DNA from: Chitinophaga sp. YR627
Lineage (GTDB): Bacteria; Bacteroidota; Bacteroidia; Chitinophagales; Chitinophagaceae
DNA length: 64,000 bases
Assembly: GCF_900114995.1 (NCBI RefSeq)
Contig: NZ_FOUX01000006.1
Coordinates: forward strand, 682,001 to 746,000
Direction: 5' to 3'
The notes below the pieces were generated by a model. It was not told where the DNA came from. It searched no databases and saw nothing but the letters and a program-made list of their open reading frames with translations. The position numbers and the translations under genes were made by a program. This document shows positions 7,033 to 15,857 of this stretch, piece by piece. Each line of letters begins with the position of its first letter. The first letter of the stretch is position 1.

Positions 7033-9213
7033 TTACTGTTTCAGGATCTTCACACTCTTCTTTGTTCCATCTTTACGCTCGATCGTAACAATGTAAACAC
7101 CTGGCGTCAGATGACTGATCGCGATCGTATTGCCCGGACTCTTTACATTCATGACCACACGTCCATTGATCGCATAAATACCCAGCGTCTTCACCTTGTC
7201 ATTACCACGGATATACAGCTGATCATGCACCGGATTCGGCGTCAGTGACACAATATTATCTTCTACTACTTTCGTGTTTTGCACCGCTAATCTCGCAGTC
7301 GATACACTCGTGATCGTGAAATAATTCAGGTTAAATCCACCGGTACCGGTAGCAATACCAATACTGTATGCACCCGCTGGTAATGTCACGGTATGTGATA
7401 CATTACCCCAGGTCTGCCAGCCGCCGGTATTCGGAATAGTAACCGATCCCAGTTGCGTAGCACCGCCGTCTTTTTCAAGTCGCAGCGTCATATTGCTGTT
7501 CGGACTCGCTACGCGATAATCAAAACGATAAGTACCGGCAGCAGGAATATTCACGTCATAAGACATCCAGTCGCCGGCATCGATCCAGCCTACGTTTTGT
7601 CCACCGCCTGCATCAGTCGTAGCTTCTACGTCCACGCCTGCCATGTAGGTATAACTTTCTGCCTGTATCACGGTAGAAAAGCTGCTGCTATTGGTTTCTA
7701 CCTTTAAAGAAGAGGTGGAATCATTCCAGTTATTGGCTACCAGACAAGAGTTATCTGCTGTCACTGCCAATGTTGCACCACCAAAATTGTCGTGTTTGTA
7801 AAGGGTGACCTTATAACCGGAAGTCACTTTCAGTGAAGAGATATCATCATTGAGAATACCCAGCGCATTCAGCTGACTAAGCGTGTAGGTACCGGTTGAC
7901 AGATTAACCGCATAACCGGCATAGTTACAGTCTTTGTATACTGTTACAGGACCTGTCTGTGTCTGTCCTGCATAACCACCGATGGTAATAGTTGCTCTGA
8001 TAGGAGAGGATGCATTGACGGTGGAGGAATGATCATATACATCATCATAACAGAACGCATACGTCAGACTGTTTAAGCTGATATCACTACGATGCCAGAA
8101 TTTGCAATACCAGTTGTAAGGAGACGTCTGATAATACTTCGATGCCGTCGCAAGGTCCTGCGTAACGCCGGTAGCCAGGTTCAGGTCAATCGCATGACGG
8201 TTGATCGCCGCACAGATCTGTGCCTGAACAACCTTATCCCATTGTCCGCCGGTAGCCATGACGCCACTACCTTCCATCACTTCGATGTTGGTAGGTTTGC
8301 GGGAAATAGTGCCGATCTGTCCATCAGAGGCCCTGGTGAAAGTAAATACATTGCCGGATACACGGCCACTCCAGGTGCCTGCATCGCCCGCATTGAATAC
8401 CAGATTGCCATTCTGATACTTCGACCAGATCGCATCTACATAAGAGCCAAAGTAATTGGCCTGTGCGCCGCTCTGAAAAGCAGGCGTCTTTGATGGAAAC
8501 TTGATAATTGTGTTGGTCGCATCGTAACAGCCTGCGAATTCCGCAGGGGCGGTGGATTGCCACAGCGACAGGATCTGACTGTGCGGAATAAATTCTCCCA
8601 CTTTCTTGTAGAAGCCCGCATTACCCCATACTTCCAGTCCCATAGGATACTGATAACCATCCACACGGGTCGTATTCGCCCAGAGTCCATTAGCTGCATT
8701 GGTCAGCTCAATGTTCTCAAAACGGATACCCTGGTTGGGATCAGAAGGATTGGCCAGGTCCGGAGCTGCATATCCACTCGGTGCTCCCGATGCGCCAAAG
8801 AAATACAGGAACAACTGTGAATTGAAAGAGATCAGGATACGACAACCTGCAATACCCGGAATGTTGATCGTCTTGTTAGGGATCTCGCTCAGGCGTGCAA
8901 AACAATTAGCATATCGTCCGTTACCGCCGGGTCCCTGGTTGCCATTGATCACAGGCCCCTGTACGGTGTTGTTGGATACGCTCATAAGATTCACTGCACC
9001 AGTTTTGGGATTGATCCATACGTGGTTGTCATTGATAATACCTACCACTGCCACATACACATTCGCGTCGGCATACGCAGAATTGTTGGACAAGGTGAAA
9101 GGGACCGTAGTTTGTGCCTGCACACTGCTTTGTAACGAAAGCGTTAATGCCAGCAACAGAACCAGATGGGTACAATGTACCCTGACGAGGGAAAAGAAAG
9201 GTCTGATTTTCAT
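7033..9213 (-). CDS. Secreted GH64-type beta-1,3-glucanase with crystallin-like, CBM6 and T9SS domains
   Basis: A 726-residue secreted multidomain enzyme. Order: signal peptide (1-33); a GH64 (thaumatin-superfamily) catalytic region about 36-410, recognisable from VPFTLSN, ADANVYVAVVG and the GLEVWG strand; a beta/gamma-crystallin-like module about 415-505 with two Y/N-x-x-F/Y-G-type repeats (KDCNYAGYAV and KHDNFGGATL); a CBM6-like carbohydrate-binding module about 510-640 (QAESY, GWIDAGDWMSYDV); and a C-terminal T9SS sorting domain (TPNPVHDQLYI through LTPGVYIV, ending VKILKQ). GH64 enzymes cut beta-1,3-glucans to laminaripentaose, so the likely target is fungal or algal cell-wall glucan outside the cell. 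Not part of an evident operon. GH64 is the most likely family, but I cannot align the catalytic acids by eye. Confidence 0.78.
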   Translation of the reverse strand: MKIRPFFSLVRVHCTHLVLLLALTLSLQSSVQAQTTVPFTLSNNSAYADANVYVAVVGIINDNHVWINPKTGAVNLMSVSNNTVQGPVINGNQGPGGNGRYANCFARLSEIPNKTINIPGIAGCRILISFNSQLFLYFFGASGAPSGYAAPDLANPSDPNQGIRFENIELTNAANGLWANTTRVDGYQYPMGLEVWGNAGFYKKVGEFIPHSQILSLWQSTAPAEFAGCYDATNTIIKFPSKTPAFQSGAQANYFGSYVDAIWSKYQNGNLVFNAGDAGTWSGRVSGNVFTFTRASDGQIGTISRKPTNIEVMEGSGVMATGGQWDKVVQAQICAAINRHAIDLNLATGVTQDLATASKYYQTSPYNWYCKFWHRSDISLNSLTYAFCYDDVYDHSSTVNASSPIRATITIGGYAGQTQTGPVTVYKDCNYAGYAVNLSTGTYTLSQLNALGILNDDISSLKVTSGYKVTLYKHDNFGGATLAVTADNSCLVANNWNDSTSSLKVETNSSSFSTVIQAESYTYMAGVDVEATTDAGGGQNVGWIDAGDWMSYDVNIPAAGTYRFDYRVASPNSNMTLRLEKDGGATQLGSVTIPNTGGWQTWGNVSHTVTLPAGAYSIGIATGTGGFNLNYFTITSVSTARLAVQNTKVVEDNIVSLTPNPVHDQLYIRGNDKVKTLGIYAINGRVVMNVKSPGNTIAISHLTPGVYIVTIERKDGTKKSVKILKQ

Positions 9214-9440
9214 AGATGATGGATTTTTTGTTTAACAAAAAAAGAGCTACCCGACGTTGGAAATAAATGATATGGTGGCATAACAGGCCAGGAATGCATT
9301 ATTCAGGCTGTATGCGGCTGCAGGAGATGGGTTACGATAGGCAATCGTGATAGGATTACAGCACAAAGATAGGAAGGATCGGGGAGAAAGTATAATTATT
9401 GCTTATATATTCAGTAGGTTTGCAGTATAAATACTATACC

Positions 9441-10007
9441 TTGAAACAGTTCTTTTTTATCCCTCTATTGTTGATCGTCTCCCTTTTACATGCACAGGAG
9501 ATCAGCTTCAGCGGAAACTGTGGCCCTTCCGGTAAAACCAGCTATCCTCCTGCGACAAGAATGAAACATTATCCTTTCAACGAGGAGTCTGAAGTCCGCC
9601 TGATATCTTTCGACGGACTCGTTGAAATATCAGACAGAGACACATTTAAGGTCCGCAGTATGGACCCTGTACTACTGGGTGATCCAGCTCCCCCGGCAGA
9701 TACTATAAAGGAAAACTTACGCCTGACACAATCACAGGTTGATACACTCACGAACATACTCTTTAACTATGGATATGGCACACACCGGCCTAAAAGTACA
9801 AGTGTTGTAGACTGTTTTGACCCGCGTAATGCTATCCTCTTTTTCGATAAAAATGGTAAAGCACTGGCATATATCGCCATCTGTTATCAATGCCGGAAAG
9901 CATCAGTGAGTAATGAAAGAATTATAATAGGGGATGCCTGTCTGGATAAACTGCAATTACTCAAAAAATTCTTTAAAGAGGGAGGTATAAAATACGGTGT
10001 AGAATAA
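9441..10007 (+). CDS. Secreted hypothetical protein
   Basis: I do not recognise the family. The start is taken as TTG at 9441, which gives a clean signal peptide (KQFFFIPLLLIVSLLHAQ) and 188 residues; an earlier TTG at 9399 in frame adds 14 residues ahead of the signal and is less likely. The mature part has four or more cysteines (for example CFDPRN and ICYQCRK), suggesting disulfides outside the cytoplasm, and a typical mixed alpha/beta composition. It converges on the LacI gene with one base between the two stop codons. No operon partner is present, so no role can be proposed. Confidence 0.6.
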   Translation: MKQFFFIPLLLIVSLLHAQEISFSGNCGPSGKTSYPPATRMKHYPFNEESEVRLISFDGLVEISDRDTFKVRSMDPVLLGDPAPPADTIKENLRLTQSQVDTLTNILFNYGYGTHRPKSTSVVDCFDPRNAILFFDKNGKALAYIAICYQCRKASVSNERIIIGDACLDKLQLLKKFFKEGGIKYGVE

Positions 10008-10008
10008 G

Positions 10009-11073
10009 TTATTTACTCTTCATCACCTTCTTACCCTTCTCTTCCGGCACGGTAGACTCGCGTACGATCAGCCGCGTAGACAACTGTACCGTCGGCGCTT
10101 TCTTGATAGTATAATCATTCTTCACCTTCGCCCGCATCTCCTGTAACAACATTTCCGCTGCCGTACGGCCGATCTCTGAAGTCGGCTGCGCAACAGTCGT
10201 CAGTCCCGGATGTACCAGCCCCGCAGAAAAGTCATTACTAAACCCCACAATAGCAATATCCTCCGGTATCCGCAGTCCCTTCGCCTTGACCACTTCCATC
10301 GCCGCAATAGCCGTCGGATCATTGATTGCAAATAAGGCATCAGGTGGTGTATCCAGTTCCAGGAAATGCTTCATATAGATCTTCACCTTTTCTGTTGTCA
10401 GATCATAAGACAACATCAGATCAGGATTATGCGCAATACCATGTTTCTTAAGGGCATCGAGATAACCCTGTCTGCGTAAACGTGTATTCACCAGTGATTC
10501 CGGCCCTGCCAGGTGTGCAATTCTTTTTCTGCCAATAAGGATCAGGTGTTCCACTGCCTGAAACGCCGCCTCATAGTCATTCACAATCACATTGGGCACA
10601 TTCATATCTTCCGGCACGCGGTTGAAGAATACCAGGGGTACACCCCTGCGCTGTGCAAGTGTGAAATGATCAAAGTTGCGTGTCTCTTTGGTATGCGATA
10701 CAATGATGCCGTCTACACGATAGGAGAGCAGCAGCTTCATATTTGAGACTTCCGACTCATATGATTCATTCTGCTGACAGATCACCACATTATATCCCGC
10801 TGCCTGCATCACATCCTGTACGCCGACAATCACCGAAGGGAAATAGGTAGACATAAACTCCGGTACCATAATGCCGATCGTATTCGTATTGTGTTTGCTA
10901 AAACCCAATGCCAGTGAATTACGCTGGTATTCCATACTCGCAGCCAGTTCCATGACCGCTTTACGGGTGTGTTCCTTCACATTGGGATGCCCCGTTAATG
11001 CACGGGATACCGTCGATTTAGAGATGTTCAGTTGCCGGGCAATATCGATGATCGTAATGTACTTTGCTTTCAT
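10009..11073 (-). CDS. LacI-family regulator of the adjacent SusCD locus
   Basis: A 354-residue protein with an N-terminal LacI helix-turn-helix (ITIIDIARQLNISKSTVSRA, residues 5-24, with the hinge region after TGHPNVKEHTR) and a periplasmic-binding-protein-like sugar-sensing core about 60-335 with the usual NTIGIMVPEF, DGIIVSHT and AIVGFSND strands. The start at 11073 places the HTH at the very N-terminus as in the family; a longer frame to 11151 would run through the operators. Divergent from susC. Three GGGA-N4-TCCC palindromes in and near the divergent region, one inside its own predicted promoter, suggest autoregulation and control of the locus by a sugar ligand. Confidence 0.9.
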   Translation of the reverse strand: MKAKYITIIDIARQLNISKSTVSRALTGHPNVKEHTRKAVMELAASMEYQRNSLALGFSKHNTNTIGIMVPEFMSTYFPSVIVGVQDVMQAAGYNVVICQQNESYESEVSNMKLLLSYRVDGIIVSHTKETRNFDHFTLAQRRGVPLVFFNRVPEDMNVPNVIVNDYEAAFQAVEHLILIGRKRIAHLAGPESLVNTRLRRQGYLDALKKHGIAHNPDLMLSYDLTTEKVKIYMKHFLELDTPPDALFAINDPTAIAAMEVVKAKGLRIPEDIAIVGFSNDFSAGLVHPGLTTVAQPTSEIGRTAAEMLLQEMRAKVKNDYTIKKAPTVQLSTRLIVRESTVPEEKGKKVMKSK

Positions 11074-11102
11074 ACGTGGAAGTTTTTCAGTCGCTGGGAA
11101 TA

Positions 11103-11133
11103 TAAAAGTAAGACTTTGGGAACTATCCCAAAG
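11103..11133 (-). promoter_or_regulatory. lacI promoter with embedded operator O1
   Basis: CTTTGGGA-ACTA-TCCCAAAG (11114-11133) is a 20-bp palindrome with perfect 8-bp arms. On the minus strand its TTTG (complement of 11129-11132) is followed 18 bases later by TACTTTTA (complement of 11103-11110), a near match to the Bacteroidota -7 element, 29 bases ahead of the lacI start. The operator thus overlaps the -33 element and spacer of the lacI promoter, the usual place for autorepression. Confidence 0.55.
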
Positions 11134-11136
11134 AAT

Positions 11137-11150
11137 TGGGACCGTTCCCA
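11137..11150. promoter_or_regulatory. Operator O2, GGGA-N4-TCCC
   Basis: TGGGA-CCGT-TCCCA is a second copy of the same dyad, with its centre exactly 20 bases from the centre of O1, so two dimers would sit on nearly the same face of the helix. It lies about 150 bases upstream of susC. Confidence 0.55.
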
Positions 11151-11300
11151 TGAAAAAAACTTGTAAAAATGTTTTGTCTCATCAATTTGTTTGTGAAAAT
11201 TTGAAGCAGTTTAGCATTCCATGTTACATATATCCGCCGGTATTCAAGGCATTCAGATGATAGCGTATTCAACCCGGCTTTAACACCAATTACCACAGTT

Positions 11301-14300
11301 ATGAAAAAACGTTTATTCCAATTATTGGGAATTTTCCCAATACTGCTCATCCCCATACTTTGTTTTTCGCAGCAGCTGACGGTGAAGGGCAGGGTCACCA
11401 GCGCTGATAACGGGGAGGCGTTACCTGGCGTTACCGTCAGAGTAAAAGGCGCCGCTACCGGAGCCGTAACGGGTCCTGATGGCAGTTACACCTTACAACT
11501 AAAACAAGCCGCCGGCTCCCTGGTATTTACATTTACCGGCTATGCTACACAGGAAGTAGCCGTAGATGGAAAAAGCCAGCTGGACGTGGTACTGCAATCA
11601 GGTAAAAAAGACCTGGATGAAGTCGTGGTAGTAGGATATGGTACGCAGCAGAAAGCCAACGTCGCAGGTTCCATCACTTCAGTAAAAACTGCCGATCTCA
11701 AACAAACGCCTATCTCCAACGTTGTGCAGGGCTTACAGGGCCGTGTATCAGGTGTCCAGATCACGCAGAACTCCGCTGCGCCTGGTGGCAACATCAGTAT
11801 GCGTATCAGAGGTGTCAACTCCATCAACGGTACCTCCGAACCGCTTTACGTCGTAGACGGGGTGCAGCTCTCTAACTCCGGTGGCGTAAATGATATCAGC
11901 TCCCTGTCTATTATCAATCCCAATGATATTGAATCTGTCGCCGTATTGAAAGACGCTTCCGCAACAGCCATCTATGGTGCGCGTGGTGCAAACGGTGTGG
12001 TACTGATCACAACCAAAAGGGGAAAGTCCGGTAAGACGGTCGTAAGCTATGACGGCTATTACGGTGTACAGCGCACAACCAAACGGATGGACATGATGAA
12101 CGCCGCCGAATTTGCCGCACTTGAAAACGAGATCTATAAAACGAATGTATACGAAAACCCCGCTGCATTAGGCGAAGGGGTAGACTGGCAGGATAAAATA
12201 TTCCGCGATGCGCCCATGCAGAATCACCAGGTAACAATTGCCGGCGGTTCTGACAGAACACAGTTCGCCATGTCAGGCAACTATTTCAAACAGGATGGGA
12301 TCATGCTCAGCTCTGACTTTACCCGCTATTCCTTCCGTCTGAATTTTGACCACCGGGTCAGTAATTTATTGCGGGTAGGAGCCAGTATGTTCACCAGTTA
12401 TGTAGTCAACAATACCGTGCCTGCCGGCTCCACCAGTATAGACGCAGGCGCCGTAACGGGTAGTATGCTGGGTGCCGCAATGGGCGCCCCGCCAACATTG
12501 GAGCCTTACCGGCCGGATGGTACGATTTTTCCCTTCGGGGATCAGATGAATGGGAGATACCGGGAGGTGGTCAATCCCATCGGACTGTCCATGATCCTGA
12601 ACAGGGATAAGATCAACCGTACATTAGGAAATATCTACGCAGAGATCACTCCATTCAAAGGACTGACCTATCGCGCTAATTTCAATCCGGTATTATCCGG
12701 TACACTGGCCGATTACTATTCTCCGCGTTCGATCATGAATACAGGTGATCTCGCGGGTGGTGGCGGTTCCGCATCAAAGACGAATTCTAACAACGTTGTC
12801 TTACTCCATGAAAGCATTGTTACCTACGAAACGCGTATCGCCAAAGAACACGCCCTGAAAGTAACAGGTGTATTCGCCACACAGAGCAATAATTCGAATT
12901 CCAATACCATCAACGCCAGCAAGTTCCCCAACGATGCCACGGCTAACGAAGCCGTGCAACTGGCCACAGAAAGAACAGTCAGCAGCAGCCGCTCCAAAGA
13001 CAGACTCGACTCCTATATGGGTCGTATCAATTACGGCTTTCGCGATAAATACCTGCTGGACCTGATCGCCCGTGTAGATGGTTCTACGAAGTTCGGCTCC
13101 AACAATAAATACGGTTTCTTTCCCGCTGCCGCTATCGCCTGGCGTGCTTCGGAAGAACCTTTTATGAAAGGTATGTCCGGTATCAGTAACCTGAAACTCA
13201 GATTCAGCTACGGTCTCACCGGTAATGCCGGCGCCATCGACGCTTATAAATCGCTTTCACTGCAGGGTACTTCTGGTCTTTACTACTTCGATCACAATCC
13301 CGTTATCGGTATCCGCCCAACGGGTATCGCCAACCGTGACCTGAAATGGGAACGCTCCTTACAGGCCGATTTTGGATTTGACCTCGGTCTCTTTAATGAC
13401 CGGGTAAACGTAACAGCAGATATCTATCACAAGAAAACAGATGATCTCTTATTTGTAAAGATACTCCCCGGCTCATCCGGCTATAGTGAAGTAACCGGCA
13501 ACTTCGCCAGTATGGAAAATAAAGGCCTCGAGTTTTCTATGGACGCTGTCATACTGGATAAAGCCGTGAAATGGTCAGTAGCTGGTAATATCTCCTTCAA
13601 CAGAAATAAACTCCTCTCACTGGCAGATGGTCTTTCAGAATACTCCGTCAGCAACTATCAGGTCATGCAGGTCGGACAACCACTCGCCTTATTCAAAACC
13701 TATGTCTTTGACGGTATTTATCAAACGGGAGAAACCGTACTCGAAGGCTCCGGTAGCCGTATCGGTGGTGTGAAAGTACGTGACCTCAACAAAGATGGTG
13801 TCATCAGCGCGGGTGACCAGACCATCGTCGGTAACGCCAATCCGTCTTTCATCTATGGGTTCTCTACTAATCTGAATTATAAAAATTTCGACTTAAGCGC
13901 ATTCTTCTCCGGTGTACAGGGCAACAAAGTATACAACCTGATCCGCTATACCTTCGAAAATCCATTAGGCGGCAGGAATATGTACAAGTCGCTGGTCAAC
14001 CGCTGGTCGCCTGATAATCCCAGCAACGAATACGTCAGCGGTTTTCAGGGTGGCAGATTGCCTTTGAGTGATCGTTTTATGGAAGACGGTTCTTTCCTTC
14101 GCTGTAAAAATATCACCCTTGGTTATCGCCTGCCAAAGATCAGTCACATCAGTTCCGCAAGGGTATATGTCAGCGCCAACAACCTGTTTACCCTGACCAA
14201 CTATTCTGGCTACGATCCGGAAGTGAATACCTTCGGTAACTCCAATAAACAGATAGGGGTAGATAACCTGGTGTACCCTACCGCCCGTTCATTCCTGCTT

Positions 14301-14321
14301 GGTTTGCAGGTTGCATTCTGA
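11301..14321 (+). CDS. SusC/RagA-family TonB-dependent outer membrane transporter
   Basis: A 1006-residue outer membrane protein. Order: signal peptide (1-24), carboxypeptidase-regulatory-like beta-sandwich about 26-105 (VKGRVTSADNGEALPGVTV), TonB-box-like DEVVVVGYGTQ (about 109-119), plug domain about 120-235 with LQGRVSGVQI, MRIRGVNSI and PLYVVDGVQL, and a 22-strand barrel ending in the aromatic-rich C-terminus LGLQVAF. SusC proteins import oligosaccharides or other large ligands through the outer membrane together with a SusD lipoprotein, which is encoded next, 21 bases downstream. First gene of a six-gene unit. Codons 8-15, in the signal peptide, contain a third LacI-type palindrome (11323-11342). 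Confidence 0.95.
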   Translation: MKKRLFQLLGIFPILLIPILCFSQQLTVKGRVTSADNGEALPGVTVRVKGAATGAVTGPDGSYTLQLKQAAGSLVFTFTGYATQEVAVDGKSQLDVVLQSGKKDLDEVVVVGYGTQQKANVAGSITSVKTADLKQTPISNVVQGLQGRVSGVQITQNSAAPGGNISMRIRGVNSINGTSEPLYVVDGVQLSNSGGVNDISSLSIINPNDIESVAVLKDASATAIYGARGANGVVLITTKRGKSGKTVVSYDGYYGVQRTTKRMDMMNAAEFAALENEIYKTNVYENPAALGEGVDWQDKIFRDAPMQNHQVTIAGGSDRTQFAMSGNYFKQDGIMLSSDFTRYSFRLNFDHRVSNLLRVGASMFTSYVVNNTVPAGSTSIDAGAVTGSMLGAAMGAPPTLEPYRPDGTIFPFGDQMNGRYREVVNPIGLSMILNRDKINRTLGNIYAEITPFKGLTYRANFNPVLSGTLADYYSPRSIMNTGDLAGGGGSASKTNSNNVVLLHESIVTYETRIAKEHALKVTGVFATQSNNSNSNTINASKFPNDATANEAVQLATERTVSSSRSKDRLDSYMGRINYGFRDKYLLDLIARVDGSTKFGSNNKYGFFPAAAIAWRASEEPFMKGMSGISNLKLRFSYGLTGNAGAIDAYKSLSLQGTSGLYYFDHNPVIGIRPTGIANRDLKWERSLQADFGFDLGLFNDRVNVTADIYHKKTDDLLFVKILPGSSGYSEVTGNFASMENKGLEFSMDAVILDKAVKWSVAGNISFNRNKLLSLADGLSEYSVSNYQVMQVGQPLALFKTYVFDGIYQTGETVLEGSGSRIGGVKVRDLNKDGVISAGDQTIVGNANPSFIYGFSTNLNYKNFDLSAFFSGVQGNKVYNLIRYTFENPLGGRNMYKSLVNRWSPDNPSNEYVSGFQGGRLPLSDRFMEDGSFLRCKNITLGYRLPKISHISSARVYVSANNLFTLTNYSGYDPEVNTFGNSNKQIGVDNLVYPTARSFLLGLQVAF
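11323..11342. promoter_or_regulatory. Operator O3 inside the susC signal-peptide codons
   Basis: TATTGGGA-ATTT-TCCCAATA is a 20-bp palindrome with perfect 8-bp arms and the same GGGA-N4-TCCC core and size as O1. Centres of O1 and O3 are 209 bases apart. An auxiliary intragenic site at this distance fits DNA looping by a LacI tetramer, or roadblock repression of susC. Confidence 0.5.
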
Positions 14322-14342
14322 TCTCATCTTAAACTATCTGAC

Positions 14343-15833
14343 ATGAAAAAAATACTCCCATATAGCTTGATTCTTTTGACGTTGATCTGTTCCTGCAGTA
14401 AACTGGAAGAAACACCTTATTCATCGATCTATACTGATAATTTCTATAAAACAGCAGAGGATGCAGAAGCTGCATTAGCGTCTGTTTATACTGAACTGGC
14501 AGACCTGTATTCCGGTCCCTCCGCATTGATCGTACCTGATTTCAGTGCCGACCAGATCTATCCAAGACCGGTAGTCGGCAGAGATACCTACACCTTGTTC
14601 AGTTTTGATCCGCAGTATAGCGCCGCAGCCAGTTACAGTCGTACGAACGAATCGCCTGTAGATATCTGGAATAACTGTTATTCCGGTATTGAAAATGCTA
14701 ATTGGTTGCTGCTAAAGTTACCGCAGACAAACATGAGCAATGAAACCCGTAAACGGCAGATCTTCGGGGAAGCTTACTTCATGCGGGCTTTCTATCACTG
14801 GTTCCTGGCAAAGAACTTTGGTGAGATCGTGATCAGAACAAAACCCAGCCAGACCATCGAAGATGCCTATGTTGGAAAAAGTGTAAAAGCAGATATCTAT
14901 AAACAGATCTATGCAGATCTCGATTCCGCAGAAGCCGCATTACCTGCCTATAGCAATTCCCTGGCAAAAGGCCGCCCCTGTAAAGAAGCCGCCGCTGCAC
15001 TCCATGCTAAAGCTGCTTTATACGGAGAAGACTGGGCAATGGCTTTAAAGGAAGCAAAAGTAGTGCTGGCGAGTGCCTCCGGTGTCGGTTTACTGGACAA
15101 TGTACTGGATGTATACGATGTGACAAAGGAAGATGCCGCCAGAAGAGAAAACCTCTGGGCCTTTGAAGCAGAGTCTATCGTCAACGGTCGGAGCTCTCAG
15201 ATCATGAGTCTGTACGGTCCGCCAAACAGTGCGGCACCGGCATATGGAGCTACTTCCTACGGCTCTGCTTTCGCTTACCAGTCTTTCTTCGATTCATTTG
15301 ATCCGAAAGACAAACGCCGCCAGCTCATGGATACCAATTACACCAATAAACAGGGCGTGATCATCCACCAGTCGGCCATCACGCCTATCACCAAACAGGG
15401 TGTGCTGGTCAGGAAGTATGCAGATAAGAATTCAATAGGAGGTAGTCACGCTACCAATATTCCGATCCTGCGCATGGCAGATGTATACCTGATCGCTGCG
15501 GAAGCAGAAGCAAGAATAAATGGCGGATCTGCCACTGCTTATCAGTATATTAATGTTGTCAGAACCCGGGCCGGGCTCGACGGACTAACAGAAGGGCTGG
15601 GCAAAGAAGACTTCATCGCCGCCGTATTACAGGAACGCAGCTGGGAGCTGTATGCAGAAGGTGATCGCTGGTATGATCTGAGCCGTACCAATACCTTCCG
15701 TCAGGTAGTGCCACCGGTAGTCAATGATGTGTATAAGACGCGTAGTCCGCAGCCACGTAACCAGTATTTCCCCATCCCTCAGAACGAAGTAAATGCCAAT
15801 AACCTGCTGGAACAGAATCCGGCGTGGAAATAA
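14343..15833 (+). CDS. SusD/RagB-family nutrient-binding lipoprotein
   Basis: A 496-residue surface lipoprotein. The signal peptide ends in a lipobox (LICSCSK) with the acylated cysteine near residue 17. The N-terminal SusD region (YTDNFYKTAEDAEAALASVY) and the C-terminal RagB/SusD region (LRMADVYLIAAEAEARINGG, later LQERSWELYAEGDRWYDLSR) are both clear, with TPR-like helices between. It caps the SusC barrel and binds the incoming glycan. Encoded 21 bases after susC and 24 bases before the next gene, so clearly co-transcribed. The ligand is unknown. Confidence 0.95.
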   Translation: MKKILPYSLILLTLICSCSKLEETPYSSIYTDNFYKTAEDAEAALASVYTELADLYSGPSALIVPDFSADQIYPRPVVGRDTYTLFSFDPQYSAAASYSRTNESPVDIWNNCYSGIENANWLLLKLPQTNMSNETRKRQIFGEAYFMRAFYHWFLAKNFGEIVIRTKPSQTIEDAYVGKSVKADIYKQIYADLDSAEAALPAYSNSLAKGRPCKEAAAALHAKAALYGEDWAMALKEAKVVLASASGVGLLDNVLDVYDVTKEDAARRENLWAFEAESIVNGRSSQIMSLYGPPNSAAPAYGATSYGSAFAYQSFFDSFDPKDKRRQLMDTNYTNKQGVIIHQSAITPITKQGVLVRKYADKNSIGGSHATNIPILRMADVYLIAAEAEARINGGSATAYQYINVVRTRAGLDGLTEGLGKEDFIAAVLQERSWELYAEGDRWYDLSRTNTFRQVVPPVVNDVYKTRSPQPRNQYFPIPQNEVNANNLLEQNPAWK

Positions 15834-15857
15834 ACAGTTAATCGTAAACAAAGCGAT

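Noticed and set aside
8699..9235. 178-codon open frame on the plus strand
   Set aside because: Antisense to the glucanase gene and covering its start; the glucanase has clear domains while this has none.
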